Assembly: GCF_029227915.1 (NCBI RefSeq)
Contig: NC_079886.1
Location: forward strand, 27,878,501 to 27,942,500
Source of the DNA: Hydractinia symbiolongicarpus
Taxonomy: Eukaryota; Cnidaria; Hydrozoa; Anthoathecata; Hydractiniidae
Direction of reading: 5' to 3'
Length of the DNA: 64,000 nucleotides
Shown here: one piece after another, positions 1-8,322 of the stretch
Position numbering within the stretch: the first letter of the stretch is position 1
Layout: each line of letters begins with the position of its first letter
Translations under genes and position numbers: made by a program
The notes under the pieces: generated by a model
What the model was told of the DNA's origin: nothing
Seen by the model: only the letters and a program-made list of their open reading frames with translations
Databases searched by the model: none

Positions 1-53
1 AACGATTTTTTAAATTATTTTTTTACCACTAAGACGCATGAGACTTGTAGTTT

Positions 54-75
54 TCAAAAATGATTTCATTTTTGA
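54..75. other. 22-bp inverted repeat inside the monomer (exemplar)
   Basis: The arms TCAAAAATGA and TCATTTTTGA are exact reverse complements separated by TT, a perfect 10-bp dyad. It recurs at the same monomer position in b, c, e, f and g types across the window. Types d and j have one mismatch, and h has two. It could form a small cruciform or bind a dimeric protein; neither is shown by sequence alone. Confidence 0.9.
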
Positions 76-85
76 TGAGACGCTG

Positions 86-91
86 AATAAA
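86..91 (+). other. AATAAA hexamer repeated once per monomer (exemplar)
   Basis: AATAAA matches the eukaryotic polyadenylation hexamer on the plus strand and is present in almost every monomer. It is lost in a few by point change, for example at 10,642, 16,120, 29,714, 53,851 and 63,595. There is no transcription unit here, so this is only a recurrent sequence match. Confidence 0.6.
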
Positions 92-118
92 AGGAGTTTA
101 TTCGCCGGCAAAGAAAAA

Positions 119-151
119 CCCGCGATTTCCCGTAAATCCCGGACTCGGCCC
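119..151. other. Four phased C3 tracts (exemplar)
   Basis: CCC runs begin at 119, 129, 138 and 149, with spacings of 10, 9 and 11 bp. The complementary strand therefore carries four GGG runs separated by 8, 6 and 7 bases. The arrangement is kept in types b, c, d, e, g, h, j and k; type f breaks the second tract and type a shifts it and loses the fourth. It has relaxed-loop G-quadruplex or i-motif potential, but this is inference only. Confidence 0.75.
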
Positions 152-162
152 GTATAGTCGAA

Positions 163-170
163 TGTATACA
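163..170. other. 8-bp palindrome TGTATACA (exemplar)
   Basis: This self-complementary octamer follows GTCGAA in b, d, f, a and h monomers. In c and j types the first base is A, leaving the GTATAC core. In e, g and k types it reads TGTATAGA and the symmetry is lost. Together with the 22-bp dyad it gives most monomers two symmetrical elements about 100 bp apart. Confidence 0.8.
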
Positions 171-1421
171 AAGAAAGTACCCAGGGAGTAAACTCATTTC
201 CCAAACGATTTTTTAAATTATTTTTTTACCACAAAAACGCATGAGACTTGTAGTTTTCAAATATGATTTCATTTTTGATGAGACGCTGAATAAAAGGAGT
301 TTAATCGCCGGCAAACGAAAACCCGCGATTTCCCGTAAATTCCGGACTCGGCCCGTATAGTCAAAAGTATACAAAGAAAGTACCCAGGGAGTAAACTCAT
401 TTCCCGAACGATTCTTTAAATTATTTTTTCACCACTAAAACGCATGAGACTTATAGTTTTCAAAACTGATTTCATTTTTGATGAGACGCTAAATAAAAGG
501 AGTTTAATCGCCGGCAAACGAAAACCCGCGCTTTCCCGTATATCCCGGACTCGGCCCGTATAGTCAAAAGTATACAAAGAAAGTACCCAGGGAGTAAACT
601 CATTTCCCGAACGATTTTTTAAATTATTTTTTTACCACTAAGACGCATGAGACTTGTAGTTTTCAAAAATGATTTCATTTTTGATGAGACGCTGAATAAA
701 AGGAGTTTATTCGCCGGCAAAGAAAAACCCGCGATTTCCCGTAAATCCCGGACTCGGCCCGTATAGTCAAAAGTATACAAAGAAAGTACCCAGGGAGTAA
801 ACTCATTTCCCGAACGATTCTTTAAATTATTTTTTTACCACTAAAACGCATGAGACTTATAGTTTTCAAAACTGATTTCATTTTTGATGAGACGCTGAAT
901 AAAAGAAGTTTAATCGCCGGCAAACGAAAACCCGCGATTTCCCGTAAATCCCGGGCTTGGCCTGTATAGTCGAATGAATACAAAGAAAGTACCCAGGAAG
1001 TAAACTCATTTCCCGAACGATTTTTAAATTATTTTTTTTACCACTAAGACGCATGAGACTTGTAGTTTTCAAATATGATTTCATTTTTGATGAGGCGCTG
1101 AATAAAAGAAGTTTAATCGCCGGCAAACGAAAACCCGCGATTTCCCGTAAATCCCGGGCTTGGCCCGTATAGTCGAATGTGTACAAAGAAAGTACCCAGG
1201 GAGTAAACTCATTTCCCAAACGATTTTTTAAATTATTTTTTTACCACTAAGACGCATGAGACTTGTAGTTTTCAAATATGATTTCATTTTTGATGAGACG
1301 CTGAATAAAAGGAGTTTAATCGCCGGCAAACGAAAACCCGCGATTTCCCGTAAATCCCGGACTCGGCCCGTATAGTCAAAAGTATACAAAGAAAGTACCC
1401 AGGGAGTAAACTCATTTCCCG

Positions 1422-1624
1422 AACGATTCTTTAAATCATTTTTCCACCACTAAAACGCATAAGACTTGTAGTTTTGAAAACTGATTTCATTTTTGATGAG
1501 ACGATGAATAAAAGGAGTTTAATCTCCGGCAAACGAAAACCCGCGATTTACCCTAAATCCCGGAACCGGCCGGTATAGTCGAATGTATACAAAGAAAGTA
1601 CGCAGGGAATAAACTCATTTCCCG
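1422..1624 (+). repeat. Type a monomer (exemplar)
   Basis: Type a is defined by the start CTTTAAATCATTTTTCC, CATAAGACTTG, GTTTTGAAAACTG, GACGATGAAT, TTTAATCTCC, GATTTACCCTAAATCC, the 10-bp palindrome ACCGGCCGGT and the tail ACGCAGGGAATAAAC. It is one of the most diverged subtypes and makes a good landmark for HOR phase. The single CCCTAAA within it is not a telomere array. Confidence 0.92.
1565..1574. other. 10-bp palindrome ACCGGCCGGT specific to type a and i2 monomers
   Basis: The sequence equals its own reverse complement. It occurs in a and i2 monomers and replaces the GGACTCGGCCCG of other types. The duplicated pair at 3,249 and 3,655 carries ACCAGCCGGT, breaking the symmetry by a CpG-to-CpA change. 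Confidence 0.85.
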
Positions 1625-1827
1625 AACGATTCTTTAAATTATATTTTCACCACTAAAACGCATGAGTCTTGTAGTTTTCAAAAATGATTTCATTTTTGAT
1701 GAGACGCTGAATAAAAGAAGTTTAATCGCCGGCAAACGAAAACCCGCGATTTCCCGTAAATCCCGGGCTTGGCCCGTATAGTCGAATGTATACAAAGAAA
1801 GTACCCAGGGAGTAAACTCATTTCCCG
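1625..1827 (+). repeat. Type b monomer (exemplar)
   Basis: Type b is defined by CTTTAAATTATATTTTC at its start, GAGTCTTGTAG, AATAAAAGAAG and CCCGGGCTTGGCCCG. It nearly always follows type a. In HOR blocks A and B its GCATGAG is usually GCAAGAG. A derivative b' with GAGTGTTG and GGCCTGTAT occurs with a' in the bridges and in the 12-mer. Confidence 0.92.
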
Positions 1828-2030
1828 AACGATTTTTTAAATTATTTTTTTACCACTAAGACGCATGAGACTTGTAGTTTTCAAAAATGATTTCATTTTT
1901 GATGAGACGCTGAATAAAAGGAGTTTAATCGCCGGCAAAGGAAAACCCGCGATTTCCCGTAAATCCCGGACTCGGCCCGTATAGTCAAAAGTATACAAAG
2001 AAAGTACCCAGGGAGTAAACTCATTTCCCG
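1828..2030 (+). repeat. Type c monomer (exemplar)
   Basis: Type c begins with a long T tract then ACCACTAAGACGC. It carries AAAAATG, AATAAAAGGAG, AAAGGAAAAC (AAAGGCAAAC in the blocks near 9-12 kb and 21-24 kb), GATTTCCCG, GGACTCGG and GTCAAAAGTATAC. My base count for composition (41 C, 37 G, 13 CpG in 203 bp) used this type in its AAACGAAAAC form. Confidence 0.9.
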
Positions 2031-2842
2031 AACGATTCTTTAAATTATTTTTTTACCACTAAAACGCATGAGACTTATAGTTTTCAAAACTGATTTCATT
2101 TTTGATGAGACGCTGAATAAAAGGAGTTTAATCTCCGGCAAACGAAAACCCGCGCTTTCCCGTATATCCCGGACTCGGCCCGTATAGTCGAATGTATACA
2201 AAGAAAGTACGCAGGGAGTAAACTCATTTTCCGAACGATTTTTTAATTTATTTTTTCACCACTAAAACGCATGAGACTTGTAGTTTTCAAAAATGATTTC
2301 ATTTTTGATGAGACGCTGAATAAAAAGAGTTTAATCGCCGGCAAACGAAAACCCGGGAGTTCTCGTAAATCCCGGGCTTGACCCGTATTGTCGAATGTAT
2401 AGAAAGAAAGTACCCAGGGAGTAAACTCATTTTCCGAACGATTTTTTAAATTATTTTTTCACCACTAAAACGCATGAGACTTGTAGTTTTCAAAAATGAT
2501 TTCATTTTTGATGAGACGCTGAATAAAAAGAGTTTAATCGCCGGCAAACGAAAACCCGGGAGTTCCCGTAAATCCCGGGCTTGACCCGTATAGTCGAATG
2601 TATAGAAAGAAAGTACCCAGGGAGTAAACTCATTTCCCGAACGATTTTTTAAATTATTTTTTTACCACTAAGACGCATGAGACTTATAGTTTTCAAAACT
2701 GATTTCATTTTTGATGAGACGCTGAATAAAAGAAGTTTAATCGCCGGCAAACGAAAACCCGCGATTTCCCGTAAATCCCGGGCTTGGCCTGTATAGTCGA
2801 ATGTATACAAAGAAAGTACCCAGGGAGTCAACTCATTTCCCG

Positions 2843-4669
2843 AACGATTTTTAAATTATTTTTTTTACCACTAAGACGCATGAGACTTGTAGTTTTCAAA
2901 TATGATTTCATTTTTGATGAGGCGCTGAATAAAAGAAGTTTAATCGCCGGCAAACGAAAACCCGCGATTTCCCGTAAATCCCGGGCTTGGCCCGTATAGT
3001 CGAATGTATACAAAGAAAGTACCCAGGGAGTAAACTCATTTCCCAAACGATTTTTTAAATTATTTTTTTACCACTAAGACGCATGAGACTTGTAGTTTTC
3101 AAATATGATTTCATTTTTGATGAGACGCTGAATAAAAGGAGTTTAATCGCCGGCAAACGAAAACCCGCGATTTCCCGTAAATCCCGGACTCGGCCCGTAT
3201 AGTCAAAAGTATACAAAGAAAGTACCCAGGGAGTAAACTCATTTCCCGAACGATTCGTTAAATCATTTTTCCACCACTAAAACGCATAAGACTTGTAGTT
3301 TTGAAAACTGATTTCATTTTTGATGAGACGATGAATAAAAGGAGTTTAATCTCCGGCAAACGAAAACCCGCGATTTACCCTAAATCCCGGAACCAGCCGG
3401 TATAGTCGAATGTATACAAAGAAAGTACGCAGGGAATAAACTCATTTCCCGAACGATTCTTTAAATTATATTTTCACCACTAAAACGCATGAGTCTTGTA
3501 GTTTTCAAAAATGATTTCATTTTTGATGAGACGCTGAATAAAAGAAGTTTAATCGCCGGCAAACGAAAACCCGCGATTTCCCGTAAATCCCGGACTCGGC
3601 CCGTATAGTCAAAAGTATACAAAGAAAGTACCCAGGGAGTAAACTCATTTCCCGAACGATTCGTTAAATCATTTTTCCACCACTAAAACGCATAAGACTT
3701 GTAGTTTTGAAAACTGATTTCATTTTTGATGAGACGATGAATAAAAGGAGTTTAATCTCCGGCAAACGAAAACCCGCGATTTACCCTAAATCCCGGAACC
3801 AGCCGGTATAGTCGAATGTATACAAAGAAAGTACGCAGGGAATAAACTCATTTCCCGAACGATTCTTTAAATTATATTTTCACCACTAAAACGCATGAGT
3901 CTTGTAGTTTTCAAAAATGATTTCATTTTTGATGAGACGCTGAATAAAAGAAGTTTAATCGCCGGCAAACGAAAACCCGCGATTTCCCGTAAATCCCGGA
4001 CTCGGCCCGTATAGTCAAAAGTATACAAAGAAAGTACCCAGGGAGTAAACTCATTTCCCGAACGATTCTTTAAATTATTTTTTTACCACTAAAACGCATG
4101 AGACTTATAGTTTTCAAAACTGATTTCATTTTTGATGAGACGCTGAATAAAAGGAGTTTAATCTCCGGCAAACGAAAACCCGCGCTTTCCCGTATATCCC
4201 GGACTCGGCCCGTATAGTCGAATGTATACAAAGAAAGTACGCAGGGAGTAAACTCATTTTCCGAACGATTTTTTAATTTATTTTTTCACCACTAAAACGC
4301 ATGAGACTTGTAGTTTTCAAAAATGATTTCATTTTTGATGAGACGCTGAATAAAAAGAGTTTAATCGCCGGCAAACGAAAACCCGGGAGTTCTCGTGAAT
4401 CCCGGGCTTGACCCGTATTGTCGAATGTATAGAAAGAAAGTACCCAGGGAGTAAACTCATTTTCCGAACGATTTTTTAAATTATTTTTTCACCACTAAAA
4501 CGCATGAGACTTGTAGTTTTCAAAAATGATTTCATTTTTGATGAGACGCTGAATAAAAAGAGTTTAATCGCCGGCAAACGAAAACCCGGGAGTTCCCGTA
4601 AATCCCGGGCTTGACCCGTATAGTCGAATGTATAGAAAGAAAGTACCCAGGGAGTAAACTCATTTCCCG
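2843..4669 (+). repeat. 1,827-bp 9-monomer unit, rearranged copy 2
   Basis: The monomer order is j', j, a, b/c hybrid, a, b/c hybrid, d, e, e. It starts with the same marked j' monomer as 1,016. The separate b and c monomers of copy 1 are replaced by a b/c hybrid, and the a plus b/c pair is then duplicated. The net length is unchanged at nine monomers although one was lost and two gained. Confidence 0.85.
3249..4060 (+). repeat. 406-bp dimer in tandem duplication
   Basis: Two monomers (type a, then a b/c hybrid) at 3,249-3,654 are repeated at 3,655-4,060. Both a monomers share two private changes not seen in other a monomers here: CGATTCGTTAAATC instead of CGATTCTTTAAATC near the start, and GGAACCAGCCGG instead of GGAACCGGCCGG. 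The shared private bases and immediate adjacency show a recent local duplication. Confidence 0.92.
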
Positions 4670-4872
4670 AACGATTTTTTAAATTATTTTTTTACCACTA
4701 AGACGCATGAGACTTGTAGTTTTCAAAAATGATTTCATTTTTGATGAGACGCTGAATAAAAGGAGTTTAATCGCCAGCAAACGAAAACCCGCGATTTCCC
4801 GTAAATCCCGGACTCGGCCCGTATAGTCAAAAGTATACAAAGAAAGTACCCAGGGAGTAAACTCATTTCCCG

Positions 4873-6698
4873 AACGATTCTTTAAATCATTTTTCCACCA
4901 CTAAAACGCATAAGACTTGTAGTTTTCAAAACTGATTTCATTTTTGATGAGAAGATGAATAAAAGGAGTTTAATCACCGGCAAACGAAAACCCGCGATTT
5001 ACCCTAAATCCCGGAACCGGCCGGTATAGTCGAATGTATACAAAGAAAGTACGCAGGGAATAAACTCATTTCCCGAACGATTCTTTAAATTATATTTTCA
5101 CCACTAAAACGCATGAGTGTTGTAGTTTTCAAAAATGATTTCATTTTTGATGAGACGCTGAATAAAAGAAGTTTAATCGCCGGCAAACGAAAACCCGCGA
5201 TTTCCCGTAAATCCCGGGCTTGGCCTGTATAGTCGAATGTATACAAAGAAAGTACCCAGGGAGTAAACTCATTTCCCGAACGATTTTTAAATTATTTTTT
5301 TACCACTAAGACGCATGAGACTTGTAGTTTTCAAATATGATTTCATTTTTGATGAGACGCTGAATAAAAGAAGTTTAATCGCCGGCAAACGAAAACCCGC
5401 GATTTCCCGTAAATCCCGGGCTTGGCCCGTATAGTCGAATGTATACAAAGAAAGTACCCAGGGAGCAAACTCATTTCCCGAACGATTTTTTAAATTATTT
5501 TTTTACCACTAAGACGCATGAGACTTGTAATTTTCAAATATGATTTCATTTTTGATGAGACGCTGAATAAAAGGAGTTTAATCGCCGGCAAACGAAAACC
5601 CGCGATTTCCCGTAAATCCCGGACTCGGCCCGTATAGTCAAAAGTATACAAAGAAAGTACCCAGGGAGTAAACTCATTTCCCGAACGATTCTTTAAATCA
5701 TTTTTCCACCACTAAAACGCATAAGACTTGTAGTTTTGAAAACTGATTTCATTTTTGATGAGACGATGAATAAAAGGAGTTTAATCTCCGGCAAACGAAA
5801 ACCCGCGATTTACCCTAAATCCCGGAACCGGCCGGTATAGTCGAATGTATACAAAGAAAGTACGCAGGGAATAAACTCATTTCCCGAACGATTCTTTAAA
5901 TTATATTTTCACCACTAAAACGCATGAGTCTTGTAGTTTTCAAAAATGATTTCATTTTTGATGAGACGCTGAATAAAAGAAGTTTAATCGCCGGCAAACG
6001 AAAACCCGCGATTTCCCGTAAATCCCGGGCTTGGCCCGTATAGTCGAATGTATACAAAGAAAGTACCCAGGGAGTAAACTCATTTCCCGAACGATTTTTT
6101 AAATTATTTTTTTACCACTAAGACGCATGAGACTTGTAGTTTTCAAAAATGATTTCATTTTTGATGAGACGCTGAATAAAAGGAGTTTAATCGCCGGCAA
6201 AGGAAAACCCGCGATTTCCCGTAAATCCCGGACTCGGCCCGTATAATCAAAAGTATACAAAGAAAGTACCCAGGGAGTAAACTCATTTCCCGAACGATTC
6301 TTTAAATTATTTTTTTACCACTAAAACGCATGAGACTTATAGTTTTCAAAACTGATTTCATTTTTGATGAGACGCTGAATAAAAGGAGTTTAATCGCTGG
6401 CAAACGAAAACCCGCGCTTTCCCGTATATCCCGGACTCGGCCCGTATAGTCGAATGTATACAAAGAAAGTACTCAGGGAGTAAACTCATTTTCCGAACGA
6501 TTTTTTAAATTATTTTTTCACCACTAAAACGCATGAGACTTGTAGTTTTCAAAAATGATTTCATTTTTGATGAGACGCTGAATAAAAAGAGTTTAATCGC
6601 CGGCAAACGAAAACCCGCGATTTACCTTAAATCCCGGAACCGGCCGGTATAGTCGAATGTATACAAAGAAAGTACGCAGGGAATAAACTCATTTCCCG
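4873..6698 (+). repeat. Bridge of a', b', j', j, a, b, c, d and an e/a hybrid
   Basis: Nine monomers connect the left block to HOR block A. The a' monomer at 4,873 has GAGAAGATG instead of GAGACGATG, and b' at 5,076 has GAGTGTTG instead of GAGTCTTG. The j' monomer at 5,279 is 202 bp because one T is missing near its start. This a'-b'-j'-j order returns 40 kb later at 45,046 and 50,520. The last monomer (6,496) begins as type e and ends as type a. Confidence 0.85.
6496..6698 (+). repeat. Hybrid monomer, type e left half and type a right half
   Basis: The left part has the e-type TTTTTTCACC start and AATAAAAAGAG. The right part has the a-type GATTTACC, GGAACCGGCCGG and ACGCAGGGAATAAAC. The switch lies in the shared stretch between about monomer positions 97 and 121. 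Hybrids of this kind are the expected product of unequal exchange between different monomers. Confidence 0.8.
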
Positions 6699-7104
6699 AA
6701 CGATTCTTTAAATTATATTTTCACCACTAAAACGCATGAGTCTTGTAGTTTTCAAAAATGATTTCATTTTTGATGAGACGCTGAATAAAAGAAGTTTAAT
6801 CGCCGGCAAACGAAAACCCGCGATTTCCCGTAAATCCCGGGCTTGGCCCGTATAGTCGAATGTATACAAAGAAAGTACCCAGGGAGTAAACTCATTTCCC
6901 GAACGATTTTTTAAATTATTTTTTTACCACTAAGACGCATGAGACTTGTAGTTTTCAAAAATGATTTCATTTTTGATGAGACGCTGAATAAAAGGAGTTT
7001 AATCGCCGGCAAAGGAAAACCCGCGATTTCCCGTAAATCCCGGACTCGGCCCGTATAGTCAAAAGTATACAAAGAAAGTACCCAGGGAGTAAACTCATTT
7101 CCCG

Positions 7105-7307
7105 AACGATTCTTTAAATTATTTTTTTACCACTAAAACGCATGAGACTTATAGTTTTCAAAACTGATTTCATTTTTGATGAGACGCTGAATAAAAGGAG
7201 TTTAATCGCCGGCAAACGAAAACCCGCGCTTTCCCGTATATCCCGGACTCGGCCCGTATAGTCGAATGTATACAAAGAAAGTACCCAGGGAGTAAACTCA
7301 TTTTCCG
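7105..7307 (+). repeat. Type d monomer (exemplar)
   Basis: Type d is marked by CTTTAAATTATTTTTTTACC, ACTTATAG, TTCAAAACTG, GCGCTTTCCCG, GTATATCCCGG and the tail CATTTTCCG. In HOR blocks A and B most copies also have GAGTTCAATC. The AAAACTG change puts one mismatch in the internal 22-bp dyad. Confidence 0.9.
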
Positions 7308-7510
7308 AACGATTTTTTAAATTATTTTTTCACCACTAAAACGCATGAGACTTGTAGTTTTCAAAAATGATTTCATTTTTGATGAGACGCTGAATAAAAA
7401 GAGTTTAATCGCCGGCAAACGAAAACCCGGGAGTTCTCGTAAATCCCGGGCTTGACCCGTATAGTCGAATGTATAGAAAGAAAGTACCCAGGGAGTAAAC
7501 TCATTTCCCG
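7308..7510 (+). repeat. Type e monomer (exemplar)
   Basis: Type e is marked by TTTTTTCACCACTAAAAC, AATAAAAAGAG, CCCGGGAGTTCTCG, CCCGGGCTTGACCCG and GTATAGAAAG. It contains two CCCGGG palindromes about 19 bp apart, which can pair as a short stem. It loses the TGTATACA palindrome of other types because the sequence reads TGTATAGA. Confidence 0.9.
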
Positions 7511-7713
7511 AACGATTTTTTAAATTATTTTTTTACCACTAAGACGCATGAGACTTGTAGTTTTCAAAAATGATTTCATTTTTGATGAGACGCTGAATAA
7601 AAGGAGTTTAATCGCCGGCAAACGAAAACCCGCGCTTTGCCGTATATCCCGGACTCGGCCCGTATAGTCGAATGTATACAAAGAAAGTACCCAGGGAGTA
7701 AACTCATTTTCCG
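7511..7713 (+). repeat. Type f monomer (exemplar)
   Basis: Type f resembles type c in its left half and is marked in its right half by GCGCTTTGCCG, GTATATCCCGG and the tail CATTTTCCG. A derivative f' reads GCCGAATATCC and is common from 18 kb onward. The GCC change interrupts the second of the four phased C3 tracts found in most types. Confidence 0.9.
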
Positions 7714-7916
7714 AACGATTTTTTAAATTATTTTTTCACCACTAAAACGCATGAGACTTGTAGTTTTCAAAAATGATTTCATTTTTGATGAGACGCTGAA
7801 TAAAAAGAGTTTAATCGCCGGCAAACGAAAACCCGGGAGTTCCCGTAAATCCCGGGCTTGACCCGTATAGTCAAATGTATAGAAAGAAAGTACCCAGGGA
7901 GTAAACTCATTTCCCG
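7714..7916 (+). repeat. Type g monomer (exemplar)
   Basis: Type g is an e-like monomer with GGGAGTTCCCG instead of GGGAGTTCTCG and with GTCAAATGTATAG instead of GTCGAATGTATAG. In the a-g HOR it directly precedes type a. A derivative g' with GAATACCCGGG and GGCTTCACCCG is found at 15,628, 17,860 and 27,192. Confidence 0.88.
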
Positions 7917-8119
7917 AACGATTCTTTAAATCATTTTTCCACCACTAAAACGCATAAGACTTGTAGTTTTGAAAACTGATTTCATTTTTGATGAGACGAT
8001 GAATAAAAGGAGTTTAATCTCCGGCAAACGAAAACCCGCGATTTACCCTAAATCCCGGAACCGGCCGGTATAGTCGAATGTATACAAAGAAAGTACGCAG
8101 GGAATAAACTCATTTCCCG

Positions 8120-8322
8120 AACGATTCTTTAAATTATATTTTCACCACTAAAACGCAAGAGTCTTGTAGTTTTCAAAAATGATTTCATTTTTGATGAGAC
8201 GCTGAATAAAAGAAGTTTAATCGCCGGCAAACGAAAACCCGCGATTTCCCGTAAATCCCGGGCTTGGCCCGTATAGTCAAAAGTATACAAAGAAAGTACC
8301 CAGGGAGTAAACTCATTTCCCG
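8120..8322 (+). repeat. b/c hybrid monomer that shortens the HOR to six monomers
   Basis: The monomer reads as type b through CCCGGGCTTGGCCCG and then switches to the type-c tail GTCAAAAGTATAC. Type d follows, so the separate c monomer is missing. A single unequal exchange between b and c, with the breakpoint in the shared GGCCCGTATAGTC stretch, explains the 1,218-bp spacing of flanking a monomers. Confidence 0.87.

Larger units (their letters stand above)
1016..2842 (+). repeat. 1,827-bp 9-monomer unit, copy 1
   Basis: The monomer order is j', j, a, b, c, d, e, e and a d/b-like hybrid. The first monomer is marked by GAGGCGCTG in place of GAGACGCTG and by a T redistribution between its two T tracts. 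Both features recur exactly 1,827 bp downstream at 2,843. Copy 1 keeps separate b (1,625) and c (1,828) monomers, so it is probably closer to the ancestral order than copy 2. Confidence 0.88.
1..4872 (+). repeat. Left mixed satellite block (24 monomers)
   Basis: This block mixes c-, d-, j-, a-, b- and e-type monomers without one clean HOR. Monomers 1-203 and 610-812 share a private variant in which the usual TTTAATCGCC reads TTTATTCGCC, followed by AAAGAAAAAC, so they are sister copies. From 1,016 a nine-monomer group is repeated imperfectly from 2,843. The second copy has lost its type-c monomer and gained an extra a plus b/c pair. Type-e monomers at 2,234, 2,437, 4,264 and 4,467 carry the CCCGGGAG motif. 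No gene or foreign insertion is present. Confidence 0.9.

Noticed and set aside
151-164. A possible CENP-B box (reverse complement CCCG-NN-T-NNNN-CGAA) in CCCGTATAGTCGAA
   Set aside because: The essential bases are present but the gap between T and CGAA is three bases, not four, so the 17-bp motif fails. I found no exact match in the common monomer types.
878-1219. The longest open frame, 113 codons on the minus strand
   Set aside because: It spans parts of two monomers read in different frames of the same repeat, so its two halves resemble the other repeat-derived frames. Nothing suggests coding selection.
1549-1560. CCCTAAA, the plant-type telomere heptamer, in type a monomers
   Set aside because: It is a single heptamer formed by point differences from CCCGTAAATCCC and is never tandem. 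It is not an interstitial telomere array.
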